The notes below the pieces were generated by a model. It had not been told where the DNA came from, made no database searches, and was given only the letters and a program-made list of their open reading frames with translations. Below are positions 7,225 to 15,957 of a stretch of 64,000 nucleotides of DNA, in pieces. Origin of the DNA: Nonomuraea jabiensis (GTDB lineage: Bacteria > Actinomycetota > Actinomycetes > Streptosporangiales > Streptosporangiaceae); the NCBI RefSeq assembly GCF_014204795.1, contig NZ_JACHMB010000001.1, positions 4,216,001 through 4,280,000 of the forward strand, given 5' to 3'. A program made the translations under genes and the position numbers. Each line of letters opens with the position of its first letter. The stretch's first letter is position 1.

Positions 7225-7995
7225 ATGGTTGATCACGTGCAGTCGCTGGCCCGGGGGCTCGCGGTGATCCGGGCGTTCAGCGCCACCGACCCTGAGCTGA
7301 CGCTCAGCCAGGTGGCCCGCGCGACCGGCCTCAGCAGGGCCGCGGCCAGGCGATTCCTGCTCACGCTCGAAGATCTCGGGTACGTGCGCAGCGACGGGCG
7401 GCTGTTCTCGCTCACGCCCCGGGTGCTGGAGCTGGGGTACGCGTACCTGTCGAGCCTGTCGCTGCCCGAGGTCGCCGACCCGCACCTGGAGCGCCTGGCG
7501 GCCGAGGTGCACGAGTCGGCCTCGGTGGCGGTGCTGGACGGGGAGGACGTCGTCTACGTGGCGCGGGTGGCGACGGCCCGGATCATGCGGGTGGCGATCA
7601 GCATCGGGACCCGGTTCCCCGCGTACTGCACGTCGATGGGGCGGGTCCTGCTGGCGGCCCTCCCGCCGGACGAGCTGGACGCGTACCTGGAGGGGGCCTC
7701 GTTGCGCCGCCTCACCTCGCACACGATCGTGCTGCCGGCCGCGTTGCGGGCGGAGCTGGGCAAGGTGCGCGGGCGGGGCTGGGCGATGGTGGACCAGGAG
7801 CTGGAGGAGGGGCTGCGCTCGATCGCCGCGCCGATCCGGGACCGTTCGGGGCGGACGGTGGCCGCCGTGAACGTCTCGACCCACGCCAGCCGTACGACCC
7901 TGCAGGCGGCCCGCCGCGACCTCCTGCCGCCGCTGCTGGCCACGGCCGCCAAGATCGAGGCCGACCTGGCCGCCCTGTCGGCCGCCCGCCCCTGA
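7225..7995 (+). CDS. IclR-family regulator (PcaR/PobR-like)
   Basis: Transcription factor of 256 residues with an N-terminal winged helix (LTLSQVARATGLSRAAARRFLLTLEDLGYV) and a C-terminal GAF-like effector domain carrying IGTRFPAYCTSMGRVLLAALPP. That block is typical of the PcaR/PobR branch that senses aromatic acids. ATG 7225 follows AAGGGG, so the in-frame extension back to 7153 is probably untranslated. It is divergent from the benzoylformate decarboxylase/aldehyde dehydrogenase operon, which it most likely controls. The ligand is unknown; benzoylformate, benzoate or a downstream aromatic acid are candidates. Confidence 0.85.
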   Translation: MVDHVQSLARGLAVIRAFSATDPELTLSQVARATGLSRAAARRFLLTLEDLGYVRSDGRLFSLTPRVLELGYAYLSSLSLPEVADPHLERLAAEVHESASVAVLDGEDVVYVARVATARIMRVAISIGTRFPAYCTSMGRVLLAALPPDELDAYLEGASLRRLTSHTIVLPAALRAELGKVRGRGWAMVDQELEEGLRSIAAPIRDRSGRTVAAVNVSTHASRTTLQAARRDLLPPLLATAAKIEADLAALSAARP

Positions 7996-8040
7996 CCACC
8001 GCCCGCGACGGCGTCTCCCAGGCGACGGCAACTGACAACG

Positions 8041-8154
8041 GGGGTCGGTGGGGGCGTCTCGCCGCTCCCTCTCCCCGAAGGACGGCAACCAACGACGGGG
8101 GTGGGTGGGGGCGTCTCGCCGCTCCCTCTCCCCGAAGGACGGCAACCAACGACG
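8041..8154. repeat. 57-bp tandem duplication between convergent regulator genes
   Basis: Two nearly identical 57-bp units begin at 8041 and 8098 and contain GGGGGCGTCTCGCCGCTCCC. A shortened, diverged copy precedes them (about 8007-8040) and the first bases of a further copy follow. The block fills the gap between the 3' ends of the IclR and RpiR genes. No hairpin or ORF explains it. Confidence 0.75.
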
Positions 8155-8176
8155 GGGGTCGCTGCGGGGTCGTTGG

Positions 8177-9049
8177 TCAGCGGTTGCGGTAGCGGTCCGT
8201 GGCGTCCCGGGTCGCGCGGATGGCCGCGTCGGCCGCATCGTACGTCCGCTGCGCCAGCCCCACGAAGATGCAGTCCACGATCAGCAACTGGCTGATCCGG
8301 CTCGCCAGCGCCCCAGGCCGGAACGCCGTCTCCCGCCCCGCCGACACCAGCGTGTGATCGGCCAGCTCCGCCAGCGAGGAGCGGGGGTTGTTGGTGATGC
8401 CCACGACCAGCGCCCCGCCGTCGGCCGCGGTCCTGGCGGGCACCAGCACGTCGGGCGTCTCGCCGCTGCAGCTGATCGCCACCACGACGTCCCCTTCCCG
8501 CAGCAGCGCCGCGCTGGTCAGAGCCAGGTGCGCATCGCTGAACGGATGGCTGGACAGCCCGATCCGCAGCAGCTTCTGCGACATGTCCGCCGCCACCAGC
8601 CCCGAGGCCGCCACCCCGTACACGTCCACCCGCCGCGCCACCGAGATGGCCTTCACCACGTCGCCCAGCTGGTCGGGGTCGAGCTGCGCGGCGGTGTCGG
8701 CCAGCGCCTCCGACTCGGCGCGGGCGACCTTGGCGATCACGTCGGTCAGCGGGTCGTCGGGCCCGAGGTCGCCGGGCACCAGCCGTTCCGGCTCCTTGGC
8801 CACGGCCGCCGCCAGGGCGAAGCGCATCTGCGAGTATCCCGCGAACCCGAGGGCCCGGGCCGTGCGCACGATGGTGGCCTCGCTGGTCCCGGAGACGCCG
8901 CTGAACTCGGTGATCGTGCTGCGCACCACCAGCCCGGGGTCGTCCAGGATGATGCGGGCGATGGCCTGCGCCGCCGGGGTGAGCGAGGGCAGCACGGCGC
9001 GTACGGCGGCGACCGGGTTCGCGGGTTCGGCGGTCACTGGGTCAGCCAT
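8177..9049 (-). CDS. RpiR/MurR-family transcriptional regulator
   Basis: A 290-residue regulator with an N-terminal RpiR helix-turn-helix (ITEFSGVSGTSEATIVRTAR, about residues 45-65) and a C-terminal SIS sugar-phosphate-binding domain (VVVAISCSGETPDVL, VVGITNNPRSSLAELAD). ATG 9049 overlaps the end of the NagZ-like gene by 16 bp, so the two are co-transcribed and probably translationally coupled. That pairing suggests it senses an amino-sugar phosphate, such as MurNAc-6-P or GlcNAc-6-P, from cell-wall recycling. The ligand is inferred from the neighbour only. Confidence 0.87.
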   Translation of the reverse strand: MADPVTAEPANPVAAVRAVLPSLTPAAQAIARIILDDPGLVVRSTITEFSGVSGTSEATIVRTARALGFAGYSQMRFALAAAVAKEPERLVPGDLGPDDPLTDVIAKVARAESEALADTAAQLDPDQLGDVVKAISVARRVDVYGVAASGLVAADMSQKLLRIGLSSHPFSDAHLALTSAALLREGDVVVAISCSGETPDVLVPARTAADGGALVVGITNNPRSSLAELADHTLVSAGRETAFRPGALASRISQLLIVDCIFVGLAQRTYDAADAAIRATRDATDRYRNR

Positions 9050-10470
9050 TCTGCCGCCGCCTGCGCGGACACGCGGGAGATGCCGTGGGTGGCCACGTGG
9101 ACGGCCCCACCGGGCGGCGCCGGCACGCCGGTGTCCACCACGATCACGTCGGGCCGCACCGCCAGCGCCTTGGCCACCGTCGAACGCACCCAGTCGTAGC
9201 GGGCGGCGTCGTGCACCACCAGCACGACCGGCCGCCCGTCGGAGGCCAGGTCCGGCAGGTCGCCCATGGGTTCGAGCTGGAGCCGGGCCGTGTTCGGCAG
9301 GAGGGCGGTGAGGGCCGCGGTGATGCCGGTCGGCGTCGAGGGGTCCACGGCCTTGCTCAGGCGGGTGTTGACCTCGACCACCAGCGGGGCGCGGTCGAGC
9401 CTGGCGGTGCCGGAGGTGGTCAGCGCCGCCCTGGCCGCCTCCAGGCCCACGCCCTCGTCCACGTCGCCCCGGGCCTTGTCGCGCAGCGCCGCCTGCGCCC
9501 CGTACCACTGGGAGAGTGCGAGCACCCGCGCGGCCGCCTCCGCGAGCCGCTCCTCGGGCAGTTCCCCGGCGCGTACGGCGGCCACGATCGTGTCGCGCAT
9601 CGCGTGCAGGCTCTCCTCGGTGGCCAGCCCCACGCAGATGGCGTCCACGCCCGCGCTCAGGGCCCGCACCGCGATCTCGCCCGGCGTGAACATGGCGGCC
9701 ACCGCCTGCATCTCGATCGCGTCGGTGACGAGCATCCCGTCGAAGCCGAGCTCGCCCCTGAGGAGCTCGGTCATGGCGGTACGGCTCAGCGTCGCCGGCA
9801 TCGACGGATCGAGAGCGGGGACGAGCAGGTGGCCCGACATGATCGAGCGCACGCCGGCGGTGATCGCGGCCCGGAACGGCGGCAGGTCGCGTGCGAAGAG
9901 CACCTCGCGCGAGGCGTGCACGGTGGGCAGCGCCAGGTGGGAGTCGGTGACGGTGTCGCCGTGGCCGGGGAAGTGCTTGGCGCACGTGGCCACGCCCGCG
10001 CCCTGGACGCCGTTCACGTACGCGACCGTGTGCCGGGAGACCAGGTCGGGCGCGGGGCCGAAGGAGCGGATGCCGATGACCGGGTTGGCCGGGTTGGAGT
10101 TCACGTCGGCGTCGGGCGCGTAGTTGAGCGTGATGTCCAGCTCGCCGAGCATCCGGCCGATCTGGCGGCCCACGCGCTCGGTGAGCGTCACGTCGTCCAC
10201 CACGCCCAGGGCCCGGTTGCCGGGGAAGGAGCTGCCGGCCAGGACCTCCAGCCGGGTGACCGCGCCGCCCTCCTCGTCGATCGCGACGACGGTGTCCGGG
10301 TTCTCGGCGCGCAAATGCCGTACGAGCTGCGCATTTATGTCATTGCGGGCGAACAGGACGACCCCGCCCAGACCCTCACCCAGCGCGCGGCGCAGCCAGT
10401 CGGGGACCGAGGTCCCCTCGTACCCTGGGTGCAACACTGTCATCGCCAGTCTGGACAGGTCACCGCTCAT
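9034..10470 (-). CDS. nagZ: Glycoside hydrolase family 3, NagZ-like beta-N-acetylhexosaminidase
   Basis: Removes N-acetylglucosamine from muropeptides or related glycans. The 478-residue protein has the NagZ signature KHFPGHGDTVTDSHLALP, whose His/Asp loop supplies the general acid. The nucleophile Asp lies in MLVTDAIEMQAV. An additional C-terminal domain of about 130 residues follows the barrel. ATG 10470 is preferred because GGAA lies 7 nt ahead; GTG 10476 is possible. No signal peptide is visible, so it acts in the cytoplasm unless exported otherwise. It is co-transcribed with the RpiR regulator and divergent from a secreted hydrolase. Confidence 0.85.
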   Translation of the reverse strand: MSGDLSRLAMTVLHPGYEGTSVPDWLRRALGEGLGGVVLFARNDINAQLVRHLRAENPDTVVAIDEEGGAVTRLEVLAGSSFPGNRALGVVDDVTLTERVGRQIGRMLGELDITLNYAPDADVNSNPANPVIGIRSFGPAPDLVSRHTVAYVNGVQGAGVATCAKHFPGHGDTVTDSHLALPTVHASREVLFARDLPPFRAAITAGVRSIMSGHLLVPALDPSMPATLSRTAMTELLRGELGFDGMLVTDAIEMQAVAAMFTPGEIAVRALSAGVDAICVGLATEESLHAMRDTIVAAVRAGELPEERLAEAAARVLALSQWYGAQAALRDKARGDVDEGVGLEAARAALTTSGTARLDRAPLVVEVNTRLSKAVDPSTPTGITAALTALLPNTARLQLEPMGDLPDLASDGRPVVLVVHDAARYDWVRSTVAKALAVRPDVIVVDTGVPAPPGGAVHVATHGISRVSAQAAAEWLTQ

Positions 10471-10558
10471 CGGCACTTTCCTTCACGGTTGTTGATCTGA
10501 AGGTAATTTTCTGTCATCGTCGCCTTCGATACAACCACTTTCCGAGAGGCCACCCCCC

Positions 10559-12085
10559 ATGCCGAGCAGACGGACTCTCTTGAAGGGCCTCGCCCTCGCC
10601 GCCGCCGCTTCCGCCGTTCCGATGCCCGCCTTCGCGCAGGACTACGTGCCGCCGTTGCGTCAGATGCGTGGTATGTGGATCGCCTCGGTGGTCAACATCA
10701 ACTGGCCGTCGAAGCCAGGGCTGACCGCCGACGAGCAGAAGGCCGAGTTCGTCGCCTGGCTGGACGTGGCCGTGCAGCGCAAGCTCAACTCGGTGTTCGT
10801 GCAGATCAGGCCGACCGCGGACGCGTTCTGGCCGTCACCGTTCGAGCCCTGGTCACAGTATCTGACCGGAACCCAAGGTCAGGACCCTGGCTACGACCCG
10901 CTCGGCTTCGCCGTGGAGGAGACGCACAAGCGCGGCCTGGCCTTCCACGCCTGGTTCAACCCGTACCGCGTCTCGATGCAGCCCGACCCCGCCAAGCTGC
11001 ACCCCGACCACCCCGGGCGCAAGCACCCCGACTGGATCCTGCCGTTCGGCGGCAAGCTGTACTACAACCCGGGCCTGCCGGAGGTACGGAAGTTCTGCCA
11101 GGACGCGATGATGGACGCGGTCACCCGCTACGACATCGACGGCCTGCACTTCGACGACTACTTCTACCCCACGAACACCACGGCTTTCGACGACAGCGCC
11201 ACGTTCGCCAAGTACGGCGCCGGCTTCCCCGACCTGGCCACCTGGCGGCGCAACAACGTCGACCTCATGGTCCAGGAGATGCAGCAGCGCGTCCTGGCGG
11301 CCAAGCCGGAGATCGCATGGGGGATCAGCCCGTCCGGCATCTGGCGCAACAAGGCCTCCGACCCGCTCGGCTCGGACACCAGCGGCGGCCAGTCGTACGA
11401 CAGCCTGCACGCCGACACCCGCGGCTGGGTCAAGAAGGGCTGGCTCGACTACATCGCGCCCCAGCTCTACTGGTACATGGGTCAGCCGCCGGCCGACTAC
11501 TCCAAGCTCGTGCCCTGGTGGTCGGACGTGGCGAGCGGCACCAACACGCTGCTGTGGATCGGCCAGGCCGCCTACAAGGCGGGCGACCCGGCCCAGGCGG
11601 CCCAGTGGCAGGCCCCCGGCGAGCTGTCCGCGCACCTGACGCTCAACCGGAACCACCCCGAGATCAGCGGCGACATCTGGTACAACGCCAACGACGTCAA
11701 GGTCGACCGGATCGGCTCCATCACGACCGCCGTCAACGACCACTACCAGCGTCCCGCGCTGGCTCCCGTGCTGCCCCGGCTGGCCGGCGGCGAGCCGCCG
11801 CGCAGGCCGGTCCTGGCGTACGCGCTGCGCAAGCCCGGCGGGGTCGAGGTGCGCGCGGTGGCCACCGGCAGGGACGAGCCGTTCCAGTTCGCGATCTTCC
11901 GCTTCGGCGGGCACGCGTCCTCGCGCGACTTCGCCGACGCCCGCAACCTGGTCGCGGTCGTGCCCGGCGACCGGCAGGTCCGCTGGACGGACCCGGACGG
12001 GAAGCGCGGCGACCACTACTACGTGGTCGCGGTGGACCGGGCCAACCGGACCAGCAAGCCGAGCAACGGCTTCAGGGTGATCTGA
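10559..12085 (+). CDS. Secreted family-10-like glycosyl hydrolase (GHL10, DUF187 type)
   Basis: A 508-residue exported protein. The N-terminus SRRTLLKGLALAAAA is a Tat-like signal with twin Arg, cut near AFAQ. The mature part begins LRQMRGMWIASVVNINWPS, the hallmark start of the GHL10 barrel, and continues through IDGLHFDDYFYPT and WGISPSG to a C-terminal fibronectin-like segment (about 400-508). Relatives are proposed to cleave peptidoglycan or other surface glycans; the substrate here is unknown. It is divergent from the NagZ-like gene, which suggests a shared wall-turnover theme. Confidence 0.85.
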   Translation: MPSRRTLLKGLALAAAASAVPMPAFAQDYVPPLRQMRGMWIASVVNINWPSKPGLTADEQKAEFVAWLDVAVQRKLNSVFVQIRPTADAFWPSPFEPWSQYLTGTQGQDPGYDPLGFAVEETHKRGLAFHAWFNPYRVSMQPDPAKLHPDHPGRKHPDWILPFGGKLYYNPGLPEVRKFCQDAMMDAVTRYDIDGLHFDDYFYPTNTTAFDDSATFAKYGAGFPDLATWRRNNVDLMVQEMQQRVLAAKPEIAWGISPSGIWRNKASDPLGSDTSGGQSYDSLHADTRGWVKKGWLDYIAPQLYWYMGQPPADYSKLVPWWSDVASGTNTLLWIGQAAYKAGDPAQAAQWQAPGELSAHLTLNRNHPEISGDIWYNANDVKVDRIGSITTAVNDHYQRPALAPVLPRLAGGEPPRRPVLAYALRKPGGVEVRAVATGRDEPFQFAIFRFGGHASSRDFADARNLVAVVPGDRQVRWTDPDGKRGDHYYVVAVDRANRTSKPSNGFRVI

Positions 12086-12106
12086 CGGCGTGCTCCGCCG
12101 ACGCGC

Positions 12107-12162
12107 GTCGCCGGCCGGCTTCCTGGCCGGCGACGTGCCCGTTTCCCGCGGGTCGCGGGCAC
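12107..12162. terminator. Two hairpins in tandem after the glycosyl hydrolase gene
   Basis: The first hairpin is GTCGCCGGCC/GGCCGGCGAC, a perfect 10-bp stem with an 8-nt loop (12107-12134). It abuts a second, GTGCCCG/CGGGCAC (12135-12162), whose loop contains a further CCCGCGGG palindrome. They lie between convergent genes and probably end transcription from both sides. Confidence 0.65.
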
Positions 12163-12237
12163 GCTGACGCCCGGGTTCCGACGCTGCCGGAACCCCTCGC
12201 CGAAGCCCCGGTCGCGATCAGGCCCCAAGAACCGTCG

Positions 12238-12885
12238 TCAAGAAGCCCTTCGCCCAGCCGCCGACGGCTGTTCGGCCGGGGTGGCCGTCGACCGCTGCGG
12301 TGGCACCACGGGGGTCGGACGGACCAGACCGAGCGCGACGACCTCATTGGCCAGGCGCGTGCGCCGGTTGGTGCCCTCGGGGATCCTGAACTTCTGGTAG
12401 AGCCGCAGCAGATGCTGCTTGACCGCGGCCTCGGTCACGACCAGGTCGTCGGCGATCTCGCGAGCGGTCGCCGGGGCGACGAACGCCTCGTCCGACAGCG
12501 CCGGCCTGCAGAGCGAGGTCAGCACGTCGACCTCGCGCCTGGTCAGCTCGGGCGCGGCCGCCCTGCGCAGCTCGACCTCGGGGGTGAAGTCCTCACGGGG
12601 GACTCCACCGATGCGACCCCGCGCCGCGCCGAAGGAGACGACGTCGCCGTCGTCAAGGACCCTCCGGGCGATCGGCCTGCCGTTCACCCGCGTGCCGTTC
12701 CTGGACAGCCCCAGGTCGACGACGTACAGGTAGGGTCCTCGTCTGACGAACTCGGCATGGAGTCGAGACACGCTGGGATCGGTGAGCCGGATGTCGACTC
12801 CTCGTCCCCTCCCGACCGTCGTGATCTCGGGGCGCAACGGGACCACCTCGCCAGTGTCCTCGATGCGTATGAACGGCCCCTCCAC
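12238..12885 (-). CDS. FHA-domain protein with C-terminal LuxR-like helix-turn-helix
   Basis: 215 residues. Residues about 20-85 form a forkhead-associated domain that would read phosphothreonine: TTVGRGRGVDIRL, then SVSRLHAEF with the usual Ser/His, then LSRNGTRVNG. Residues about 110-185 resemble a LuxR-type DNA-binding domain (LTRREVDVLTSL ... TAREIADDLVVTEAAVKQHLLRLYQKF). The C-terminus is Pro/Thr-rich. GTG 12885 has GGAGG 8 nt ahead. It could couple Ser/Thr-kinase signalling to transcription; a kinase gene lies 8 kb away but no direct link is shown. Confidence 0.8.
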   Translation of the reverse strand: MEGPFIRIEDTGEVVPLRPEITTVGRGRGVDIRLTDPSVSRLHAEFVRRGPYLYVVDLGLSRNGTRVNGRPIARRVLDDGDVVSFGAARGRIGGVPREDFTPEVELRRAAAPELTRREVDVLTSLCRPALSDEAFVAPATAREIADDLVVTEAAVKQHLLRLYQKFRIPEGTNRRTRLANEVVALGLVRPTPVVPPQRSTATPAEQPSAAGRRAS

Positions 12886-13122
12886 TGGCGGTTCCTCCCC
12901 TTGTGAGGCAGCGTATGAACGGCACGCCTCCTCCTGGGCACGGCAGTTCCTCCCCAGGTAGCCCGCCGTAACTATTACTACAGCTCCGGCTTACCCAAAC
13001 GAGGGGATGCGGAATCGCCTTTGCCGAAAGGAGAATCCGGCGTGAAATTGGTCTGGACCTTTGAGGCCGGTTTTGCCTGCTCACGGGTAGACTTCGGACG
13101 AAGATAAGCGGAGGAAACACTC

Positions 13123-14244
13123 ATGGCGGACAAGCCCACGAAAGGCCTGGCCGATGTCGTTGCCGCGTCCACAGCGCTGAGCGACATTGACGGAAAGGCC
13201 GGCCGGCTCTTCTACCGTGGATACGACATCCACGACCTGGCCGGCCGCGCGACGTTCGAGGAGACCGCACACCTGCTGCAGCGTGGCAAGCTGCCCGACC
13301 GGTCCGAGCTCGACGCGTACGTCGGCGAGCTGGCGCAGGGCCGGGAGCTGGGCGCCCTGGCTTCGGCGAACATCGCGGAGATCGCCGAGAAGCAGAAACC
13401 GATGGAGGCGCTGCGCAGCCTGGTCTCGCTGTCCGGCGCCGACGACCCGGACAAGGACTCCATCGCCCCCGACGCCAACCTGCGCAAGGCGGCCCGGCTG
13501 ACCGCGCAGCAGCCGCTGCTGGTCGCCCGCTACCACGCCGCCCGCACCGGCGGGAGCGTTCCCGAGCCGGACCCGTCGCTCAGCATCGCCGCGAACTTCC
13601 TGCACGAGGTCACCGGCCGCGTCCCCGACCCCCGCGCGGTCGAGATCTTCGACGAGTGCCTGGTGCTGCACGCCGACCACACCATGAACGCCTCCACGTT
13701 CGCCGCCCGCGTCTGCGCCGCGACCCTCTCGGACATGCACTCCGCGATCGTCGCCGCCATCGGCACCCTCAAGGGCCCGCTGCACGGCGGGGCGAACGAG
13801 CAGGTCATGAAGCTGCTGGAGACGATCCCGCCGGGTCAGGTGGCCCAGGTCGTGCGTGACAAGCTGGCGGCCCACGAGAAGATCATGGGCTTCGGTCACC
13901 GCGTCTACAAGACCGAGGACCCGCGCGCGACCCATCTGCGCAAGATGTCCGCCGAGCTGGCCGAGGCCGGCGGCGACGACACCTACTACCGGATGTCCAA
14001 GGAGATGGAGGAGGTCGTCTTCGAGACGAAGGGCCTCTACCCCAACGTCGACTTCTACGCGGCTTCGGTCTACCACTATCTCGGGATCCCGACGGACCTG
14101 TTCACGCCGGTCTTCTCGATCAGCCGGATGTCCGGCTGGACTGCCCATGTCATAGAGCAGCATGCAGACAATAGGCTGATCCGGCCTGACAGTGAGTACA
14201 TCGGTGAGACCGATCAGAAGTGGAAGCCGATAGAAGAACGTTGA
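13123..14244 (+). CDS. Citrate synthase (type II short form / methylcitrate synthase-like)
   Basis: Condenses acetyl-CoA with oxaloacetate at the entry to the TCA cycle; a 2-methylcitrate synthase role cannot be excluded. The 373-residue protein has the citrate-synthase active site: first His in LHGGANEQVMKLL, second His in MGFGHRVYKTEDPRA and the Asp in NVDFYAASVYHYLGIP. ATG 13123 follows GGAGGAA. It is followed by DUF3017 and isocitrate dehydrogenase genes on the same strand, so three consecutive TCA-cycle enzymes, counting mdh, lie within 11 kb. Confidence 0.9.
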   Translation: MADKPTKGLADVVAASTALSDIDGKAGRLFYRGYDIHDLAGRATFEETAHLLQRGKLPDRSELDAYVGELAQGRELGALASANIAEIAEKQKPMEALRSLVSLSGADDPDKDSIAPDANLRKAARLTAQQPLLVARYHAARTGGSVPEPDPSLSIAANFLHEVTGRVPDPRAVEIFDECLVLHADHTMNASTFAARVCAATLSDMHSAIVAAIGTLKGPLHGGANEQVMKLLETIPPGQVAQVVRDKLAAHEKIMGFGHRVYKTEDPRATHLRKMSAELAEAGGDDTYYRMSKEMEEVVFETKGLYPNVDFYAASVYHYLGIPTDLFTPVFSISRMSGWTAHVIEQHADNRLIRPDSEYIGETDQKWKPIEER

Positions 14245-14537
14245 GCCACGGGACCAAGCGTGAGAGCTGGGGGCCGTACCCGCTGATCCTGGCGGGTGCG
14301 GTCATCGGCGTACTCGTGATCTTTTTCGTGAACCCGCGCTGGGGCGGGTTCACGCTGGGCGCCGTCATCATGATCGCCGCCGCCCTCCGCTTCGCCGGTT
14401 TCGGTGGGCAGCTGTCCATCCGCAGCAAGAAGGTCGACGTCGTCACGCTGGCCGGGTTCGGGTTCGTGCTGGTCCTGACCTCGCTCCTGCTCTACAACAA
14501 CGAGCTCAAAGCGTTGATACTGTCCTTTTTCGCCTGA
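14220..14537 (+). CDS. DUF3017 small integral membrane protein
   Basis: About 98-105 residues with three hydrophobic spans: YPLILAGAVIGVLVIFFV, GGFTLGAVIMIAAALRF and VVTLAGFGFVLVLTSLLLY. This is the DUF3017 family, conserved beside icd/mdh/folD in actinobacteria; its function is unknown. The start is uncertain: GTG 14220 lies inside the citrate synthase gene, while TTG 14241 would overlap its stop codon (TTGA). Either way the gene is translationally tied to the upstream one. Confidence 0.75.
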   Translation: MEADRRTLSHGTKRESWGPYPLILAGAVIGVLVIFFVNPRWGGFTLGAVIMIAAALRFAGFGGQLSIRSKKVDVVTLAGFGFVLVLTSLLLYNNELKALILSFFA

Positions 14538-14593
14538 TGACCGGACGGTCCGATAGCCTCAACGCATCAAAACATTGAAGGGGAACCATTCGC

Positions 14594-15811
14594 ATGCCCA
14601 AGATCAAGGTGGAGGGTCCGGTCGTCGAGCTTGACGGCGACGAGATGACCCGGATCATCTGGCAGTTCATCAAGGACCAGCTGATCCTTCCCTACCTCGA
14701 CGTCGACCTGAAGTACTACGACCTCGGCATCCAGTACCGGGACGAGACGGACGACCAGGTCACCATCGACGCCGCGAACGCCATCAAGAAGTACGGCGTC
14801 GGTGTGAAATGCGCCACCATCACCCCGGACGAGGCGCGCGTCGAGGAGTTCGGTCTCAAGAAGATGTGGAAGTCCCCCAACGGGACCATCCGCAACATCC
14901 TCGGCGGCGTGATCTTCCGCGAGCCGATCATCATGTCGAACGTGCCTCGCCTCGTCCCCGGCTGGACCAAGCCGATCGTCGTCGGCCGTCACGCGTTCGG
15001 TGACCAGTACCGCGCCACCGACCTGAAGATCCCCGGCGAGGGCACGCTGACCCTGACGTACACGCCGAAGGACGGCTCCGAGCCGATCGAGCTCGACGTG
15101 TACGACTTCCCCAGCAGTGGCGTCGCGCTGGCGATGTACAACCTGGACGAGTCGATCCGCGACTTCGCCCGCGCCTCGATGCGCTACGGCCTGGCCCGCA
15201 ACTACCCGGTCTACCTGTCGACGAAGAACACGATCCTCAAGGCGTACGACGGCCGCTTCAAGGACATCTTCGCCGAGGTCTACGAGACCGAGTTCAAGGC
15301 CGACTTCGAGAAGGCCGGGCTCATCTACGAGCACCGCCTCATCGACGACATGGTCGCCGCGGCGCTGAAGTGGGAGGGCGGCTACGTCTGGGCCGCGAAG
15401 AACTACGACGGCGACGTGCAGTCCGACACGGTGGCGCAGGGCTTCGGCTCCCTCGGCCTGATGACCTCGGTCCTGATGACCCCCGACGGCAGGACCGTCG
15501 AGGCCGAGGCCGCGCACGGCACCGTGACTCGCCACTACCGCGAGCACCAGAAGGGCAACCCCACCTCCACCAACCCCATCGCCTCGATCTTCGCGTGGAC
15601 GCGCGGCCTGGCCCACCGGGGCAAGCTCGACAACACCCCCGCTGTGACCGACTTCGCCAACAAACTGGAAGAGGTCTGCATCGAGACCGTCGAGGGCGGC
15701 CAGATGACCAAGGACCTGGCGCTCCTGGTCGGCGGCGACGCCAAGTGGCTCACCACCCAGGACTTCCTGGCGGCGCTGGACGAGAACCTCAAGAAGAAGA
15801 TGGCGGTCTGA
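14594..15811 (+). CDS. icd: NADP-dependent isocitrate dehydrogenase (eukaryote-type dimeric)
   Basis: Oxidatively decarboxylates isocitrate to 2-oxoglutarate. The 405-residue protein starts KIKVEGPVVELDGDEMTRI, the hallmark of the IDH1/IDH2-like homodimeric type. It carries KMWKSPNGTIRNILGG (substrate loop), the IDDMVA metal-binding Asp and the AHGTVTRHYR cofactor segment. Length and start (ATG 14594 after AAGGGGA) are normal. A strong terminator follows 13 bp after the stop. It forms a carbon-metabolism cluster with citrate synthase and mdh. Confidence 0.95.
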   Translation: MPKIKVEGPVVELDGDEMTRIIWQFIKDQLILPYLDVDLKYYDLGIQYRDETDDQVTIDAANAIKKYGVGVKCATITPDEARVEEFGLKKMWKSPNGTIRNILGGVIFREPIIMSNVPRLVPGWTKPIVVGRHAFGDQYRATDLKIPGEGTLTLTYTPKDGSEPIELDVYDFPSSGVALAMYNLDESIRDFARASMRYGLARNYPVYLSTKNTILKAYDGRFKDIFAEVYETEFKADFEKAGLIYEHRLIDDMVAAALKWEGGYVWAAKNYDGDVQSDTVAQGFGSLGLMTSVLMTPDGRTVEAEAAHGTVTRHYREHQKGNPTSTNPIASIFAWTRGLAHRGKLDNTPAVTDFANKLEEVCIETVEGGQMTKDLALLVGGDAKWLTTQDFLAALDENLKKKMAV

Positions 15812-15823
15812 CCGTTTCAGCAT

Positions 15824-15849
15824 AAAGGGCCGCCTGCGGGCGGCCCTTT
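15824..15849 (+). terminator. Strong intrinsic terminator after icd
   Basis: AAAGGGCCGCC-TGCG-GGCGGCCCTTT is a perfect 11-bp stem with a 4-nt loop, and the descending arm ends in TTTC. This is the best-formed terminator in the window. Confidence 0.85.
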
Positions 15850-15957
15850 CGCTTGTCCGCTTCCCAGACCATCTCTTGACAGTGGCGCGGCGTGGCGCAG
15901 TTGATCAGCTGGGTAAGAGCCACCTCGTAACAGTCGTACGCGTCTCGGGGGGTTCGG

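Noticed and set aside
10499..10511. GAAGGTAATTTTC as an RpiR/MurR operator between nagZ and the glycosyl hydrolase gene
   Set aside because: Only three bases of each arm are symmetric; too weak to call without comparison to other sites.
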